A stretch of 64,000 nt of DNA from Hofstenia miamia (taxonomy: Eukaryota > Xenacoelomorpha > Acoela), in contig SCFE01000005.1 of NCBI GenBank assembly GCA_004352715.1, forward strand, positions 4,181,751 to 4,245,750, given 5' to 3'. Position 1 is the first letter of the stretch, and each line of letters opens with the position of its first letter. Positions 32,855 to 44,285 of this stretch are shown here, in pieces. The notes beneath the pieces are model-generated. The model had not been told where the DNA came from. It saw nothing but the letters and a program-made list of their open reading frames with translations, and did not search any database. The translations under genes were made by a program, and so were the position numbers.

Positions 32855-32993
32855 CTGAATCCTTGTCCGCAGTCAGGACAATAGCATTTGTGTCGAGGAA
32901 GCTCTTCGTGAGAATTATTCTCGTATAACTGCTGATGCCCAAAATTGGAAGGCGTTTCTACAAATTTGCCATTTACTTGGTCATTGTTTGCAG
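32855..32993 (-). CDS. Zinc-finger gene, exon C1
   Basis: Minus-strand internal exon with acceptor TCTATTTTAG above 32993 (phase 1) and donor CAG|GTAATC below 32855 (phase 2). It encodes AANNDQVNGKFVETP...HEELPRHKCYCPDCGQGFR, a hydrophilic linker and the cysteine half of a C2H2 finger that is completed by exon C2 at 29989. An open frame continues upstream to 33054, but the acceptor and the phase shared with the other alternative exons favour the shorter exon. Confidence 0.8.
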
Positions 32994-33562
32994 CTAAAAT
33001 AGAAAATGCGGTATAAGAATCTTGAGACATTAACTGAAGCTTATAAGAAAGCAAATTATAAGTCAGACAAACCCTTTTTCACATAAATCCCACTGAAAAT
33101 AAACTATATTCATTTTGAATTGATATAATTTCACATAATTTACAAAGAAAAATTAGTTTAAATGAATTCTATTTAGAAAATCTGTTTTTGACTTTTCCAA
33201 TATGGAATGTATTCGCTAAGCTCAGATCATTATTGCTTTTTGAGATTTGAAACTATAAAAGCAAAACAACTAGATGCAATTTACATTCAAAATGTAAGCT
33301 ACCTTTTCAATTTTTTTAATTATTCACTAAATTGACCTCAACAAATTTAGCTTATTTCGCGTATTGGATAAACATATAAATTTTAACACATTGAGAGCTT
33401 AATGGAAACTTAATGCATTAATGTAAAATGCATGCATTACTTATAGCATCTTAATACGGATTTGATGATTGAAAATCAACAGAAAAACTAGTCAACTAAA
33501 GTAGAAAAATCACTTAAAAATTCAACAAAAAATTGCATAAAGCACCATTATATGTAACAGAA

Positions 33563-33765
33563 TTATTTCAAGTGTGCCATTGCATCGGGATGTCGCCGCC
33601 TGTTGTGTCGAATCCAATGAGTTTTTTGGCGGAAACACATCGAACACCACGAACAACTAAAAGGCTTTTCGCCGGTATGTATACGAACATGTCTGCGACA
33701 GTCAGATCTCTTGACAAAGATTTTTCCACAAAAGTCGCATTTGAAACGCAGAGGTTCTCCAAAAG
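33563..33765 (-). CDS. Zinc-finger gene, alternative terminal exon B (two C2H2 fingers)
   Basis: Encodes [17 protein letters not shown], a first finger [21 protein letters not shown], the canonical linker TGEKPF, a second finger [22 protein letters not shown] and a short tail to the stop at 33563-33565. The phase-1 acceptor GAAATTAG lies just above 33765. The frame is also open through the 108 bases above it to 33873, so the segment can be read either as an intron-bounded exon or as part of a single exon 33563-33966. Its own stop makes it mutually exclusive with exons A and C. The product is likely a nuclear DNA-binding isoform. Confidence 0.8.
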
Positions 33766-33873
33766 CTAATTTCGGAAGTGTAGTAATGTGGTTGTTGGAA
33801 ACGATGCTATTTTCCTTAATATTACAATCTACCGGATATTTACTGTCACGATGAAGGTAAGAAATGGACTTAC

Positions 33874-33966
33874 CTTCATTGGTAGGGGGAATTGAAGGAT
33901 CTGGATTTTCATGACTTGTAGATGCAATACCTTCTAATATTGGATTTGATGAAGGAAAATTTAGAC
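33874..33966 (-). CDS. Zinc-finger gene, linker exon B' (phase 1-1)
   Basis: 93 bases, a multiple of three, with acceptor CATTTAG above 33966 and a consensus donor GAAG|GTAAGT below 33874. It encodes [32 protein letters not shown], an acidic, proline-containing linker without a known domain. Entering and leaving in phase 1, it can be included or skipped without changing the frame, as can the other linker exons of this gene. Confidence 0.65.
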
Positions 33967-34872
33967 CTAAATGAAAATAACTCAAGTTTCAAAGCGAACA
34001 ATATTTTACGGAATTCATTAGTTCTTAGACCAAAATAATGTCATTTAATTAGCAAATGGAGTTTATAAATTTCTACAAACATTCAAATTTTAAGACTCCT
34101 TCTACAGGTACGATTTGCAAGGCCTTTAATAGTTGCAATTGGACTTATTGCTGCAGAAAACCGGTGTAACTAACAATTATATAAATATAATTACAGGATT
34201 CTCTAAAATTAAAAAAACAAAACACAGGTGTTTAAATCAATAGAGCTATAAAATTATATTTAGAATATGAACGTACAATTTTGCCAATTCACAAAGGAGA
34301 AAAAAGTCGTGTCTGTTGTATTTAATGCGGAAAAGAAAGTTTTAATGATTCCCCACACTATAGTGGGTACAATGCATACAATACTAGAATTTCCTAAGAC
34401 CTAAACTACATAATTTAATGAAAGTTCAAGACAAGCGAATGATTTAATTAGGGAAAGCATCAGAGTGGGTGTTTAATGTAGAATTCCATCACTTCCATTT
34501 TTAAATTACCCTGCCAAAATCGAAATTGAATTTTTTAATAAAGGCTTGAACATGAATTGTAAGCAGAACCAATAAAACGTAATTATCATTATCACACTAT
34601 TTACTACCTATATATCCTTTAGACCTTCAAATACTTAAGCCACATAACAAATTCAGGGTCGAGGATTTTTCAAGACATCAACTGTCAAACAATGCAGACT
34701 GCAGAAAATGCTTAATCGACAGATTTAGGGAGTAGAAACGGACGATTTTTACAGCTTCCTTATTGTAATATTGAATATACGAATACACTTATTACATTGC
34801 ATTAGTAATTCCACTTTTATTAAATTGTTATTCAAATATGTTACTGGTTTACAGCGAAAAGAAATGATATAC

Positions 34873-34959
34873 CTGATTGGTCAGTGGTAGCCTCTGCAGG
34901 TGAAGCTTTTCCAATTTCGATGTTTCCTTTAGTTGAGTTTGCAATAACAAAACTTAGTT
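34873..34959 (-). CDS. Zinc-finger gene, linker exon (phase 1-1)
   Basis: 87 bases, a multiple of three, with acceptor TTTCAATTTAG above 34959 and donor TCAG|GTATAT below 34873. Encodes ELSFVIANSTKGNIEIGKAS-PAEATTDQSG, hydrophilic with no known domain. Phase 1 at both ends matches the neighbours. No transcript evidence is available, so inclusion is inferred from splice sites and phase. Confidence 0.55.
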
Positions 34960-35035
34960 CTAAATTGAAACAAGCCCATGAACAATATTTTTTAAGTAGC
35001 TGAATTACATATATAATATATATATATATATATAG

Positions 35036-36203
35036 GTTGCGGCGGAAAGTTTTGTCGTAGTTGAAAAGCGTAAATGACAGCACTGTTTATAAGAAAAACA
35101 ATTATATTTCAATTAACAAAATAATATTTCTAACAAAAGGCTGTATAATTAAAATAAAAAAGTATATTAGAAATAGTCACCATTTGCATCAATACATTTG
35201 GCCCGTTTTGGGGAAGGATTTTTATTACCGAAGCATAACATTCGGGAGGCGTTATATTGATATATTTTGGATTAATGTTATAGCATCATCACGTCCTCTA
35301 AACCGTTTTTCTTTAAAGGAAGCTTTCATAGACGAGAACAAATAGTAATCGCTTGGGGCTAAGTCTGGTGAGTACGGTGAATGGGGTATGGTTGGAAGGT
35401 TTATCTCCAGTAGCTTAGCAACCGAAACTCGTTCGGTATGAGGTCGCGCATTATAGTGCAATAAGAGCAAACCATGAGAAGCTGTGTCTAATGATCTTCT
35501 TCGTTTATCTTGAAGATTGATTTTTAATTCCTCTAAAAGTTCGCAATAGTAGAATTCATAGTTTGATTTTGTTTTAATAATTTCCATAAAATAATACTCT
35601 TGCTATCCCAAAAGAAATTCAGTTTTCTTAACCAGCAATAATACATTATAATTCGTAACGATTTTCTATCAACATCCATTCTATAAGCACGAGTCAGTTT
35701 TTATAAACAGCAATAGTCACCATTTGCATCAATACATTTGGCCCGTTTTGGGGAAGGATTTTTATTACCGAAGCATAACATTCGGGAGGCGTTATATTGA
35801 TATAATTTTGGATTAATGTTATAGCATCATCACGTCCTCTAAACCGTTTTTCTTTAAAGGAAGCTTTCATAGACGAGAACAAATAGTAATCGCTTGGGGC
35901 TAAGTCTGGTGAGTACGTGGAAATTCTTGTAAATAAGCTTTAATTTCTTCATCAATATCTAAACTTGGTCTTCCTGATCGTTCTGAATCCGCAATATCAA
36001 AATCATCGTCATTGAACTTCCTTATCCATCTTTGACATGTTCTTTCATTCACAACTGTTTCGTTAGTTATTCTTCCTTCCACCACAGCTTCATTTCTGCA
36101 CCATTCAGTTTTCTTAACCAGCAATAATACATTATAATTCGTAACGATTTTCTATCAACATCTATTCTATAAGCACGAGTCAGTTTTCATAAACAGCAAA
36201 TTT
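35036..36203 (-). mobile_element. mariner-family element, two partial tandem copies, dead
   Basis: A TIR-like GGTTGCGGCGGAAAGTTTTG follows a TA at about 35036. Copy 1 (to about 35713) encodes the transposase C terminus (35252-35587) with LLLLHYNARPHTERV and HSPYSPDLAPSDYYLF. The second catalytic Asp (usual H-D-N-A-R-P-H) is Tyr here, while the last Asp of the DD34D triad (APSD) remains. Copy 2 (35714-36203) keeps the N-terminal HTH (RTCQRWIRKFNDDDFDIADS-ERSGRPS) but lacks the catalytic middle. Repeated blocks 35174-35376/35714-35917 and about 35617-35711/36108-36200 show the tandem relation. It lies in an intron of the zinc-finger gene. Confidence 0.85.
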
Positions 36204-36550
36204 TTATTTAACGTGATTTGTCAATAGCTATAAATAGCTATATATAAATCCGATACTTTTACTAAATAATTATTGCGTGATTTCATATTGTAAAATTTTT
36301 TGCAGCAAATTATTGCCTATGATTATAATGTAAGAGCATTGCTATGAAATTGTTAATCTACATTGACACTCACTAATTTAATAGCAGCTGTTAATTCTAT
36401 AAAGACATTTATAAATCATTAAAATAACTTAAAATTAATTTAATCTGAAAACTTACATATGTTTTATTTTTATATTTAGGCATTGATAAGCTTAAATAGA
36501 AAATTATTTTTCAATTATTGTCAATTAAAAATGTTTAAGGACACGCACGC

Positions 36551-36551
36551 N

Positions 36552-36583
<32 letters not shown>
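36551..36583. repeat. (TA)n microsatellite preceded by an N
   Basis: About 16 TA units directly after a single N at 36551. The true length is therefore unresolved. The surrounding 36210-37640 holds no recognisable gene; shorter TA runs occur at 15779, 16456, 19312, 35008 and 37509. Confidence 0.9.
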
Positions 36584-36585
<2 letters not shown>

Positions 36586-37642
36586 GTAAAAAACAATTTT
36601 GAAAATATTGACCAAATTTGTTATTGTAAACGGTTCCACCTACCTCTAGGGAAAGCAAAATGTAGATAATACAAATCCTTAATATAATTTATATATAATA
36701 ATTCGTAATGACTTTAGTAGCAAGACATTTGAAATAAATGTTTATCTACAGAAATTTGAACAAATTTTGTAACAGTGATGTAGTGAGGCTATTTTTCAGG
36801 TTGCATAAAGTTGAAATCTTTGTACAACGATATGTGAATACTCTGGCACATTGCATAAAATCTGCATTGATTATTACACAGAAAAATAATAACTCAACTT
36901 CATGAAAATGAAATAAATGCTACTTTTATGAATGCTTTCTTTATTATTAATTGAAAATAAATCAATGGAATATAAACTAAATTGTTGAGCACAAAAATAG
37001 TCTTCTTGTAATTCATAGGCAAGCGTAAATTGCGTTCAACATTTCTCTGTGGTTTTGAAAAAGACGATCTTCATTGTAACAAAGAATTTTATCAATTTTC
37101 AAAAGCAGTAAAGGCAATAGAAATGTTATTCAGCTGTCAAGATAAAGAAAAACCCTAACCACATTTGGTAATAGGAATATTTATTTCAATTCTTTCCAAA
37201 TTGTTTTTTATTTTGATACACATTTTTATAAATTGCTCGTTTAATATACATTTTTGTCACATTCAGCTTTAAGGCAAGAAGCGCCATACCATTTTTGTTA
37301 GAAAGCGTCGATTTTTGGACCAAATGTTAAGCTTAAATATCCATCATTTATAAACTTTATTGATTCTGAAGACTTATTTGTGGGGTTCAAAAATTGAGTG
37401 GCATCACCTATGCAGAGCTTAAATTTTAAAATATAAAATAAAATTTATATTATAAAAGAAATTATGTTATGCAGGCTTAAGAGCATAAAGATTAAGAAAT
37501 TACATGTAGTATATATATAACGATGCCAATTGCAACTTTAGTAATCATTTCAATTCTAACATAACAACGTAACAAATTTATGCTACAAACTAATATGACA
37601 TTTAAACAACAGAAAACTATAAAAGCACATTCTCTCCTACAG

Positions 37643-38043
37643 TTATAATTCAGGTTTTGGTTCGCAATGTCGCTGACTATGTTTTTGTAAATGAGTTTTT
37701 TGTCGAAATCTACGTGAACAATGGGTACATTCGAACGGTTTCTCGCCAGTGTGTATTAACATATGCCGCTGCAAGTGAAATTGTTCTCGAAATTGTTTGC
37801 AACAAACTTCACAGTTATGCTTCTTTTTACAATTCTGTTCTATATTGGCAGTAAAAGAAGAAAGTTTGAAATCATCAGAAAGTGAATGACGTTGCGGATT
37901 CAATTTATAGTTTATTATAGAGAACACTGGTGATGGATAAAGCACGGACGCGGACTCCGTAATTGAAGAATACACGTTTTGATCATCAGTTTGAGGATCA
38001 GTGGATGTTTCACCAGAAAATGATTGATAATCAGAAGAAAGAC
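37643..38043 (-). CDS. Zinc-finger gene, alternative terminal exon A (two C2H2 fingers)
   Basis: The exon enters in phase 1 after acceptor GTTTCTTTAG (above 38043), opens with GLSSDYQSFSGETSTDPQ, and ends with two fingers, CEVCCKQFREQFHLQRHMLIH and CTHCSRRFRQKTHLQKHSQRH, joined by TGEKPF. The stop is at 37643-37645. A second possible phase-1 acceptor, with a pyrimidine-rich tract and TATAG, lies above 37839 just before the fingers, so the upstream half may be a separate linker. Each terminal exon has its own stop, which implies alternative splicing or alternative polyadenylation. The likely role is a sequence-specific transcription factor isoform. Confidence 0.82.
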
Positions 38044-38338
38044 CTAAAGAAACTGCACTCAGATATAAGACACAAGAATTTAATTAGAATTCAAGAAAGA
38101 AATTATAATTAATCTTAAAATAAGCCACTACAAACACCTAGAGATAGAAGACACGTGTGGAAGCAACTATGCGGATAATGTTAAATTTATGGGAAAGATA
38201 TAATTTTGATAACCAAGGGCCTAAAGTCAAATGTCTACAATACAAACTCTAGTACATTGAATTTTGCAATATTTGGTGGCATCACAAAATTGAAAAACGA
38301 ACGAATCAGTCATAGAAATGCTATGCAAGAGAACTTAC

Positions 38339-38416
38339 CTGCTTTTGAATCTGCATCACCGACATTTGTTTCGGCAGCATTTTCTGGAATGTAGGAGTGT
38401 TCATTGGAATTTAAAG
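38339..38416 (-). CDS. Zinc-finger gene, linker exon (phase 1-1)
   Basis: 78 bases (26 codons), acceptor CATTTAG above 38416 and strong donor GCAG|GTAAGT below 38339. Encodes (x)LNSNEHSYIPENAAETNVGD-ADSKAG, acidic, no known domain. Phase 1 at both ends lets it splice to any of the phase-1 terminal exons downstream. Confidence 0.7.
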
Positions 38417-39123
38417 CTAAATGTACATTAAATAACATTTATACAAGATCTAAAATAATATGTAATAAAGCCATATTCTAAAGAGTGTGCTTTCTAATAG
38501 GTTACTAGATATGCTTAAAAAAGCGCGTTCATCTAACAATAGCATTACTTTAACAAAATATTTACGAGTACAAACATTCAAATTTTGGGAGTAAACCTTC
38601 CTGTTATTTACCTATCAACTATATATTTCCAAATACATAGACGATCGTCTATGGTCAAAATTGGAATTGTAGCAGTCAGCAAAATAAACGCGGAATGAAG
38701 ACCAACCAAAGGTGCGGAGTGATTACGGGAGGTGCGGGTCATCAGAAAAGAAATTATGACAAATTTTGGCGCATACATAGTATAGCGCGCGCGCAAGAGA
38801 GCCGAAATTGCAAAACCAAATAATTTTGATGTAAAATTTATTAAATAAAAAGTTTCAAATTTCTATCCGCTTCGAGAACAGCCAATCAAAATGCATAATG
38901 TAATAAATTGCTTCGTTTGCAAGCGACTGGCATACTATTAGAGCATAAGTCAAGCTGAATTGGGACCGTACATTGGCAATATGCGAACAGTGGACCGAGG
39001 AGCAAAGATGAGGACCACACTGGTCCGCTTTTGACACTAGACGTTCGTCAATTAGATGTTTTTCGTTTATTAGTAATATTTATATTTTGGAGTATTATTT
39101 CCCAGGGGCTACTATAAACATAC

Positions 39124-39196
39124 CTGCACAGCCTTCGCGATCTGGCCCAGCATACATCCCATCAAGAGAGCCTGAACATTCGGGATTAGATGAGAC
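39124..39196 (-). CDS. Zinc-finger gene, exon 2
   Basis: 73 bases with acceptor TTTATTATAG above 39196 (phase 0) and donor GCAG|GTATGT below 39124 (phase 1). Encodes VSSNPECSGSLDGMYAGPDR-EGCAG. The phase-0 start fits the phase-0 donor of exon 1 at 41270, and the phase-1 end fits every linker or terminal exon downstream. This is the exon that sets the common phase of the alternative 3' ends. Confidence 0.65.
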
Positions 39197-40184
39197 CTAT
39201 AATAAAATCGTAAATACAATGTGATGCGTAACAATTTCAATAAAAAAATGTTTTTTAGTTAAAAGGGTTTAGGGACCTGCTGTTAATCACAATTATAAAA
39301 CAATATTCTGATTGAGTTTTGCCGTGATATTTCATTAGTTCTTTCATTACCTAAACTCTTCTAATGGTAGTGTATGTAACTCGAATTACTAAGTTTAGTA
39401 ATGAACTATAAACTTTTTACTGAATTGTAAAAATTCAGATTCTCTCTCACAATAGCAGATGTTGTAAAAATAGACCAGTTCGTTTGTTCGTGCCCGCATC
39501 CCAAGCTCGTTATGCCCGTGGCTAAATTTTATTTAACTAAAATAGCTTGAATAACAAAAAATTGATAGTTTTCTATTATTAATATGCTTACCTAAACGGT
39601 CATAGCACCTATCAATGTAGGTTATGTCAAAAACCACATTAAGTACTTTTGTTGGCATCAATGAGAAGTCAAATTTTACAATTACAACCGTTTCCCGAAG
39701 AAGATTTATGAACACATTTTGTCATTCATTGATAAGTCCAGCATTAAATCACAACGACAATTGACAACACATCAAACTATGAAAATACTTTAAATGGTCA
39801 GCTTATTCATGTCTTACTGGAAAGGGTGTCTTAGCTATCACAATATGACACTCCACTGCTTGTATGGCTTTCAAAATGTGTAAATTGTAATAATTCTATT
39901 CAAAGGGTATAGGACGGCTTCTGAAGTTAACAACTTAAGATTCTTACGTTACAACATAATGTACATAAGTAGGATATGTTCATCAATGAAATATCAGTTT
40001 CGAAATGGAATGCTCTAAAATTGAGGAAGACAGTTAGTTGTATGTGGATTAGTAAAATATTTGGTGTTCTATGTTGTAATTTTTGTTGTTAATCTACATG
40101 AAAGTTAGTGGTTCACAAAATACATATACAAAGTTAAATATATAGAATTGATTGATAGAAAATTCAATCAAATTGTTTAAAGAA

Positions 40185-40329
40185 TTAAAATCTAGGTAAT
40201 ATGTAATTGCCATTATTTGAAATTATATTTTGTAAGACCTTCTTCAAATGAACATCATTGGCTTTTAAAGATGACAAATACTCCTCAATATTTTCACGGG
40301 CTCCATCAGTGGAATAAAGCATCTTAGTT
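40185..40329 (-). CDS. Candidate terminal exon of unknown gene or isoform
   Basis: After an acceptor GGTTTCAG above 40329 the minus strand is open in phase 2 to a TAA at 40185-40187, reading TKMLYSTDGARENIEEYLSS-LKANDVHLKKVLQNIISN... with a protein-like, charged composition. In phase 1, the phase used by the zinc-finger exons, it is open for only 22 codons. It lies between exons 1 and 2 of the zinc-finger gene. I recognise no domain. Confidence 0.3.
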
Positions 40330-41269
40330 CTGAAACCTCAAAATGTCTCAAGACAAGTCTATCAAACAAATTGACATGAGGTGACCTTGAAAAACGCTTT
40401 GATTTAATTATAAAAAGTTTCTTTCCTCTTGTGTTGACGATTCCGTGCTTGTTTATTGATTTAATCAGTACACATGTATATATAAAATCAATCTATTTAG
40501 GTTGCAGTTATGTAAAATTTAAACTGGAAACATTTTCAACTAGAAAAATGTACCTACTCACAATATACATTTGGAACATACGAAATTTAGTAAGCATTAC
40601 ATATATTAGAAAAAATTGAAAAGAGTAACCACGTTTGAATCAAAATCAATACGTCAATGAGTGCAAAAAACTAGGGTCTGTAAATAAAAATGCGAAGCAC
40701 CACATAAACATTATCAAAACTAATTTTAAAGCAATAAAATAAAATATACATTCGAAATTTTGAGTGGAAATCAAGATACACTTCCAAAGTATACTCGTGA
40801 ATTTTGGAATGAATGCGATATACTCAAAAAATATTCAATGAAATATATTAATTAAATAAGGTGCAATGAAAGTAAATATTGATGACAATGTAAGCATATT
40901 CACAAAACAGGAAATAATTCGAATTGTGTAAGCAATCGATTTCAACACAAAATACACTTTAAATCACCAGTAGTGAACACAATTTGCAAATCGATTTAGA
41001 TATTCTACCCTAAATATTACCATCATTATATGGGCTCGCATACAAGAACTAATGAAATTGACATCGTTTGTTAATCTGGCATAAATTGAGAAGAACTCTA
41101 GTTAGTCTGGAATTTGAATTTAACAAATTAATATTGGCAAGTTATTGTAAAAATTTGGAATCGAATGCATAAAATATGCGAATACGTAGAAGGATGATAA
41201 TCGACTGTAAAAGTGTAAAAATATATTAAATAGATGATAATGACATAAATACTTAGAATATCTCTATAC

Positions 41270-41638
41270 CATTGTAGGTTGCGTTTCATAATCCAAGGAA
41301 AACTGTTCTTCAGATTTATTCTCTTCAGGATTCAGCAGCTCAGATGAATACCTTTCAACTGTGCTGTCTTGTGTAAAATAAGACGTTTCCTGGTAAGAAT
41401 GTGGTTTTTTGAAAGAATGAGAACTTTTACGAAACTTCGCCGATCGCTTTCTACTTGATGGTCGTGATGTACACTGCTCCGCTTCCACCTTCTTACTTAA
41501 ACCTAACCAAATGGAACCAATGCATTCCGTAAGCAGTTTATCCATAATAATTAACTCCTTGGGCTCGGTGCTAGGCGATTCGAAGAAATGCTTGCGTAAA
41601 CTGACAGATATTGTGACGATTTCTTCGTCTAGACTCAT
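41270..41638 (-). CDS. Zinc-finger gene, first coding exon (N-terminal region)
   Basis: The ATG at 41638 opens 123 codons that end exactly before a donor ATG|GTATAG (41270, phase 0); reading on meets a stop at once. The product starts MSLDEEIVTISVSLRKHFFE, has a predicted helical stretch (KELIIMDKLLTECIGSIWLG), then a Ser/Arg/Lys-rich basic segment (SRPSSRKRSAKFRKSS) that could be a nuclear localisation signal, and an acidic end. There is no BTB domain, unlike lola or Broad. An acceptor-like TATTTTTAG lies 21 bases upstream in an open frame, so this might instead be an internal exon of a longer gene that extends beyond 41660. Confidence 0.6.
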
Positions 41639-42005
41639 TATTAAAAACCAAGTACACTAAAAATATGATTAATCCCATAAATCAATTTTCTAAATGATAG
41701 TAAATAACTGGTTTCAAAGGATACTCTTCTATGTTCAAATTGTAGTGAATACATTGTTTAATACAAGGGCGTCATACTAAAGCTTTCCGTTCCAAATGAA
41801 GAACAGAAACAATTGAATAGTTCGCACAATAAATATAAAGTATAAAAAATATACTTTGCCTTGCAATGTTCTGTACATGGAGTCCTAATATAGTTGTATT
41901 TGCTATTAAATGTCAATATTGACCAGCAGGATGGGGTTTGGAACATCACCTTATGATTTTTGAAATAAATAAGAGTATTTTTGTTTTATTGATGGTTTAT
42001 AGTTC

Positions 42006-42095
42006 GACTGCAGCCTTTTCTGATCCAAGGCGATTTCGGGCATCAGGCTTTTCATACCCAACAGAAGAGCAAACCCGCTCATTCCCTGCAGAAAA
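42006..42095. other. GC-rich conserved-looking island 1
   Basis: About 90 bases (CGACTGCAGCCTTTTCTGAT... to CCCTGCAG) with much higher GC than the surroundings, open in several frames on both strands. On the minus strand it begins after a TTTTCTGCAG acceptor-like site and one frame ends in LGSEKAAVEL-stop. It may be an exon or a fragment of a dispersed repeat. Not identified. Confidence 0.35.
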
Positions 42096-42179
42096 TAGAA
42101 TTAAAATTAGTCTCAGGTTAAAAATTTTATTTGCAAATACTTGATAGAAAACGACCATCCGTTGTTTAAAATTATAATG

Positions 42180-43050
42180 GAAAAAACGTTAATGAAAATT
42201 GTTAGATGAAAGAATTTGTGGTGTTAGAAATGTCACTTTGTTTGATGAAAAGTAGTTAAAAATTTCAGGAGAAAAAGACAAAAAGTCATAAGGATCAATG
42301 TTATAGAAACCAAGGAGTTTGTTAAGAAATACTAAATCGAGATATTTGAGATGAGGAGTGAGAGGTTAGATAAATTTGAGTGTAATTCCAACATAGAGCT
42401 CGATAAACAAGACGATTAACATTAACTGCCACTGTGGTATTAACAGGTGCGATGCGTAACAGAAGGAAGAGATGCAGTAAGCTAGAAATAATGATTCCAC
42501 AATCTTTGACTTCTGATTTCAAACGAATAACGAGGTTATCAATAGAGAGATGGAGCAAAAAGTGAATATGACGCTTTAATAAAAATTCCATCCGATTGGG
42601 AAAAATGAAAGGAATGTTATTAGTAAGAGACCAAATGGCTGACTTTCGACAAAAAGATTGCAGATTGGCATATTTAGGAGAGAAGACTCTAATATCATCT
42701 GCATACAACATGCAAGAAGATAGAGAAATAGAAGTGGATGGAAAGAAGTCATTAATGAATATTAAGAGGAGAGGTCCTAAGATAGAGCATTGAAGAATAC
42801 ATGATGTAATGGGAAGTTCTGAGAAAGAAGAAACGATACGAAATACTTTAGATCTACAAGATAGATAGCTGGAAATGAGCGAAATGAAGGCAGATAGTTT
42901 AGACATAAAATGGAAGTAAAAACATAGAAAGTATGCTGAATCAAGAATTTTAGAAGTGATAAGGTAGTAGATTTAATATAAATGAAACTAAATTGGTGTT
43001 CGGAGATAAGTGAGCGAATAACTATTTTCAAAATTAAGGAAAAATATGAG
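42180..43050 (-). pseudogene. LINE reverse transcriptase fragment with YADD
   Basis: The minus strand reads SEHQFSFIYIKSTTLSLLKF (about 43010-42950), then SCRSKVFRI, CSILGPLLLIFINDFF (about 42790-42745) and SCMLYADDIRVFSPKYAN (about 42715-42660), a run of non-LTR RT motifs with the catalytic YADD intact. The GVPQG box is degenerate (ITSCILQCSILGP). A C-terminal thumb and a tail (LNKLLGFYNIDPYDFLSF) follow to about 42180, with frameshifts near 42330 and 42790. Endonuclease and 5' part are missing. It differs from the other LINEs in the window. Confidence 0.7.
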
Positions 43051-43074
43051 AGAATATTACAGAAGGCTGAGAAC

Positions 43075-43370
43075 CTTACTTAGGACTTTGGCTGTTCTTT
43101 ACAATATTGCTTTCTGTACTACTGCGCCTCCACCCTCCCTTTGGTGATCCAAGCTCGGTTAGGTAGCATTTAAGCGGATGTTATACGATGGGATTTTGCC
43201 ATAGACCAAAACACTCAAGTTAAATGCATTCTTTGTAGCATCTATTCCCGGACAAGATAAGTGCGTGCTCAGGGACAAACCCATTTCAAAGGGAAAATGA
43301 AACAAAGCCATCCGTGTAACAGCTTGCACTGAACATTTGAATTCATTCCTCACTGCTTTGTTTTAGAAAT
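43075..43370. other. GC-rich island 2 on the far side of the LINE fragment
   Basis: About 300 bases with raised GC, including an open minus-strand frame at 43159-43353 (MALFHFPFEMGLSLSTHLSC...). I cannot assign it. Together with 42006-42095 it flanks the LINE RT fragment, so the two may once have been adjacent. Confidence 0.35.
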
Positions 43371-44285
43371 AAGTTGGTTTTACGATGAATTTAACATTTT
43401 TATTAGCTACGTTGAAATGCATTTCAAACTATCAGATACCCGAGATGCTAAATATTGAGACAAAATATTTAGAAATAGCATACTTTACAGAAAATCAGCG
43501 GGTTTAAAAATGCTAAATAAATATATTAGTTCAAAGTATTAATGCTTAAAAACTTTAGAAAATTATATCATACCAAAATGCATATTAAGTAGACACTATT
43601 TTGGTGCAGAACTTAGCAATTCTTTATATATAACTCGTTTTTTTACAATTTTTAGGAAAGTAAATCTTTAGAAATTGTTGCCTTAAAAATGTTAGAGGGA
43701 TGCTTAAGAATTTAATGCCTGAAAATTATGTGCAATAAAATAACTGCAATATGGGTAGCTTCAAACTGAAACAAACTGCAATTAGATTGGCTGATATTTC
43801 GAAAACCCTGCAAAAAAAGAGTAAATAATTCGATAATATTAGTAAATATGAGAACATATGTAAAAATCGGCATCGCTAAATAATAAATGTTTGATAACAT
43901 TTACCCTTATATTTAATGCACCTAACTCGAAATTAGTATTTTGCTGTTAGTCTACTGCACATTATTTTCGAATTAAATTAGTGGAAATGTGTTAAATTAC
44001 TATTTCAAAATATTTACTTAGATCTTGAATATCCGCTATAAAATAAAAGAAAACAATCTACGCGCAATTGTTACAATTTGGAAATAATATTGAAAAATAA
44101 GTACAATTATTGCAGCAATTTATCACTTTTGAACCTTGAAAGTTAACTTATTTTTAAATTACTACCAAAAAAATAACAGTGCACTCAATTGTTTAATACC
44201 CTCCTTGACAAGACATTCAGTAGTCCAAGACTCTGTTAACTGTATAATGAAATATTTTATACAATCAAAAAGTTTAAATTTTCAC

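Noticed and set aside
39592-39715. Possible minus-strand exon ending CYDRL before a good donor GTAAGC
   Set aside because: No acceptor in a compatible frame and only a late in-frame ATG; phase 1 donor but no support upstream.
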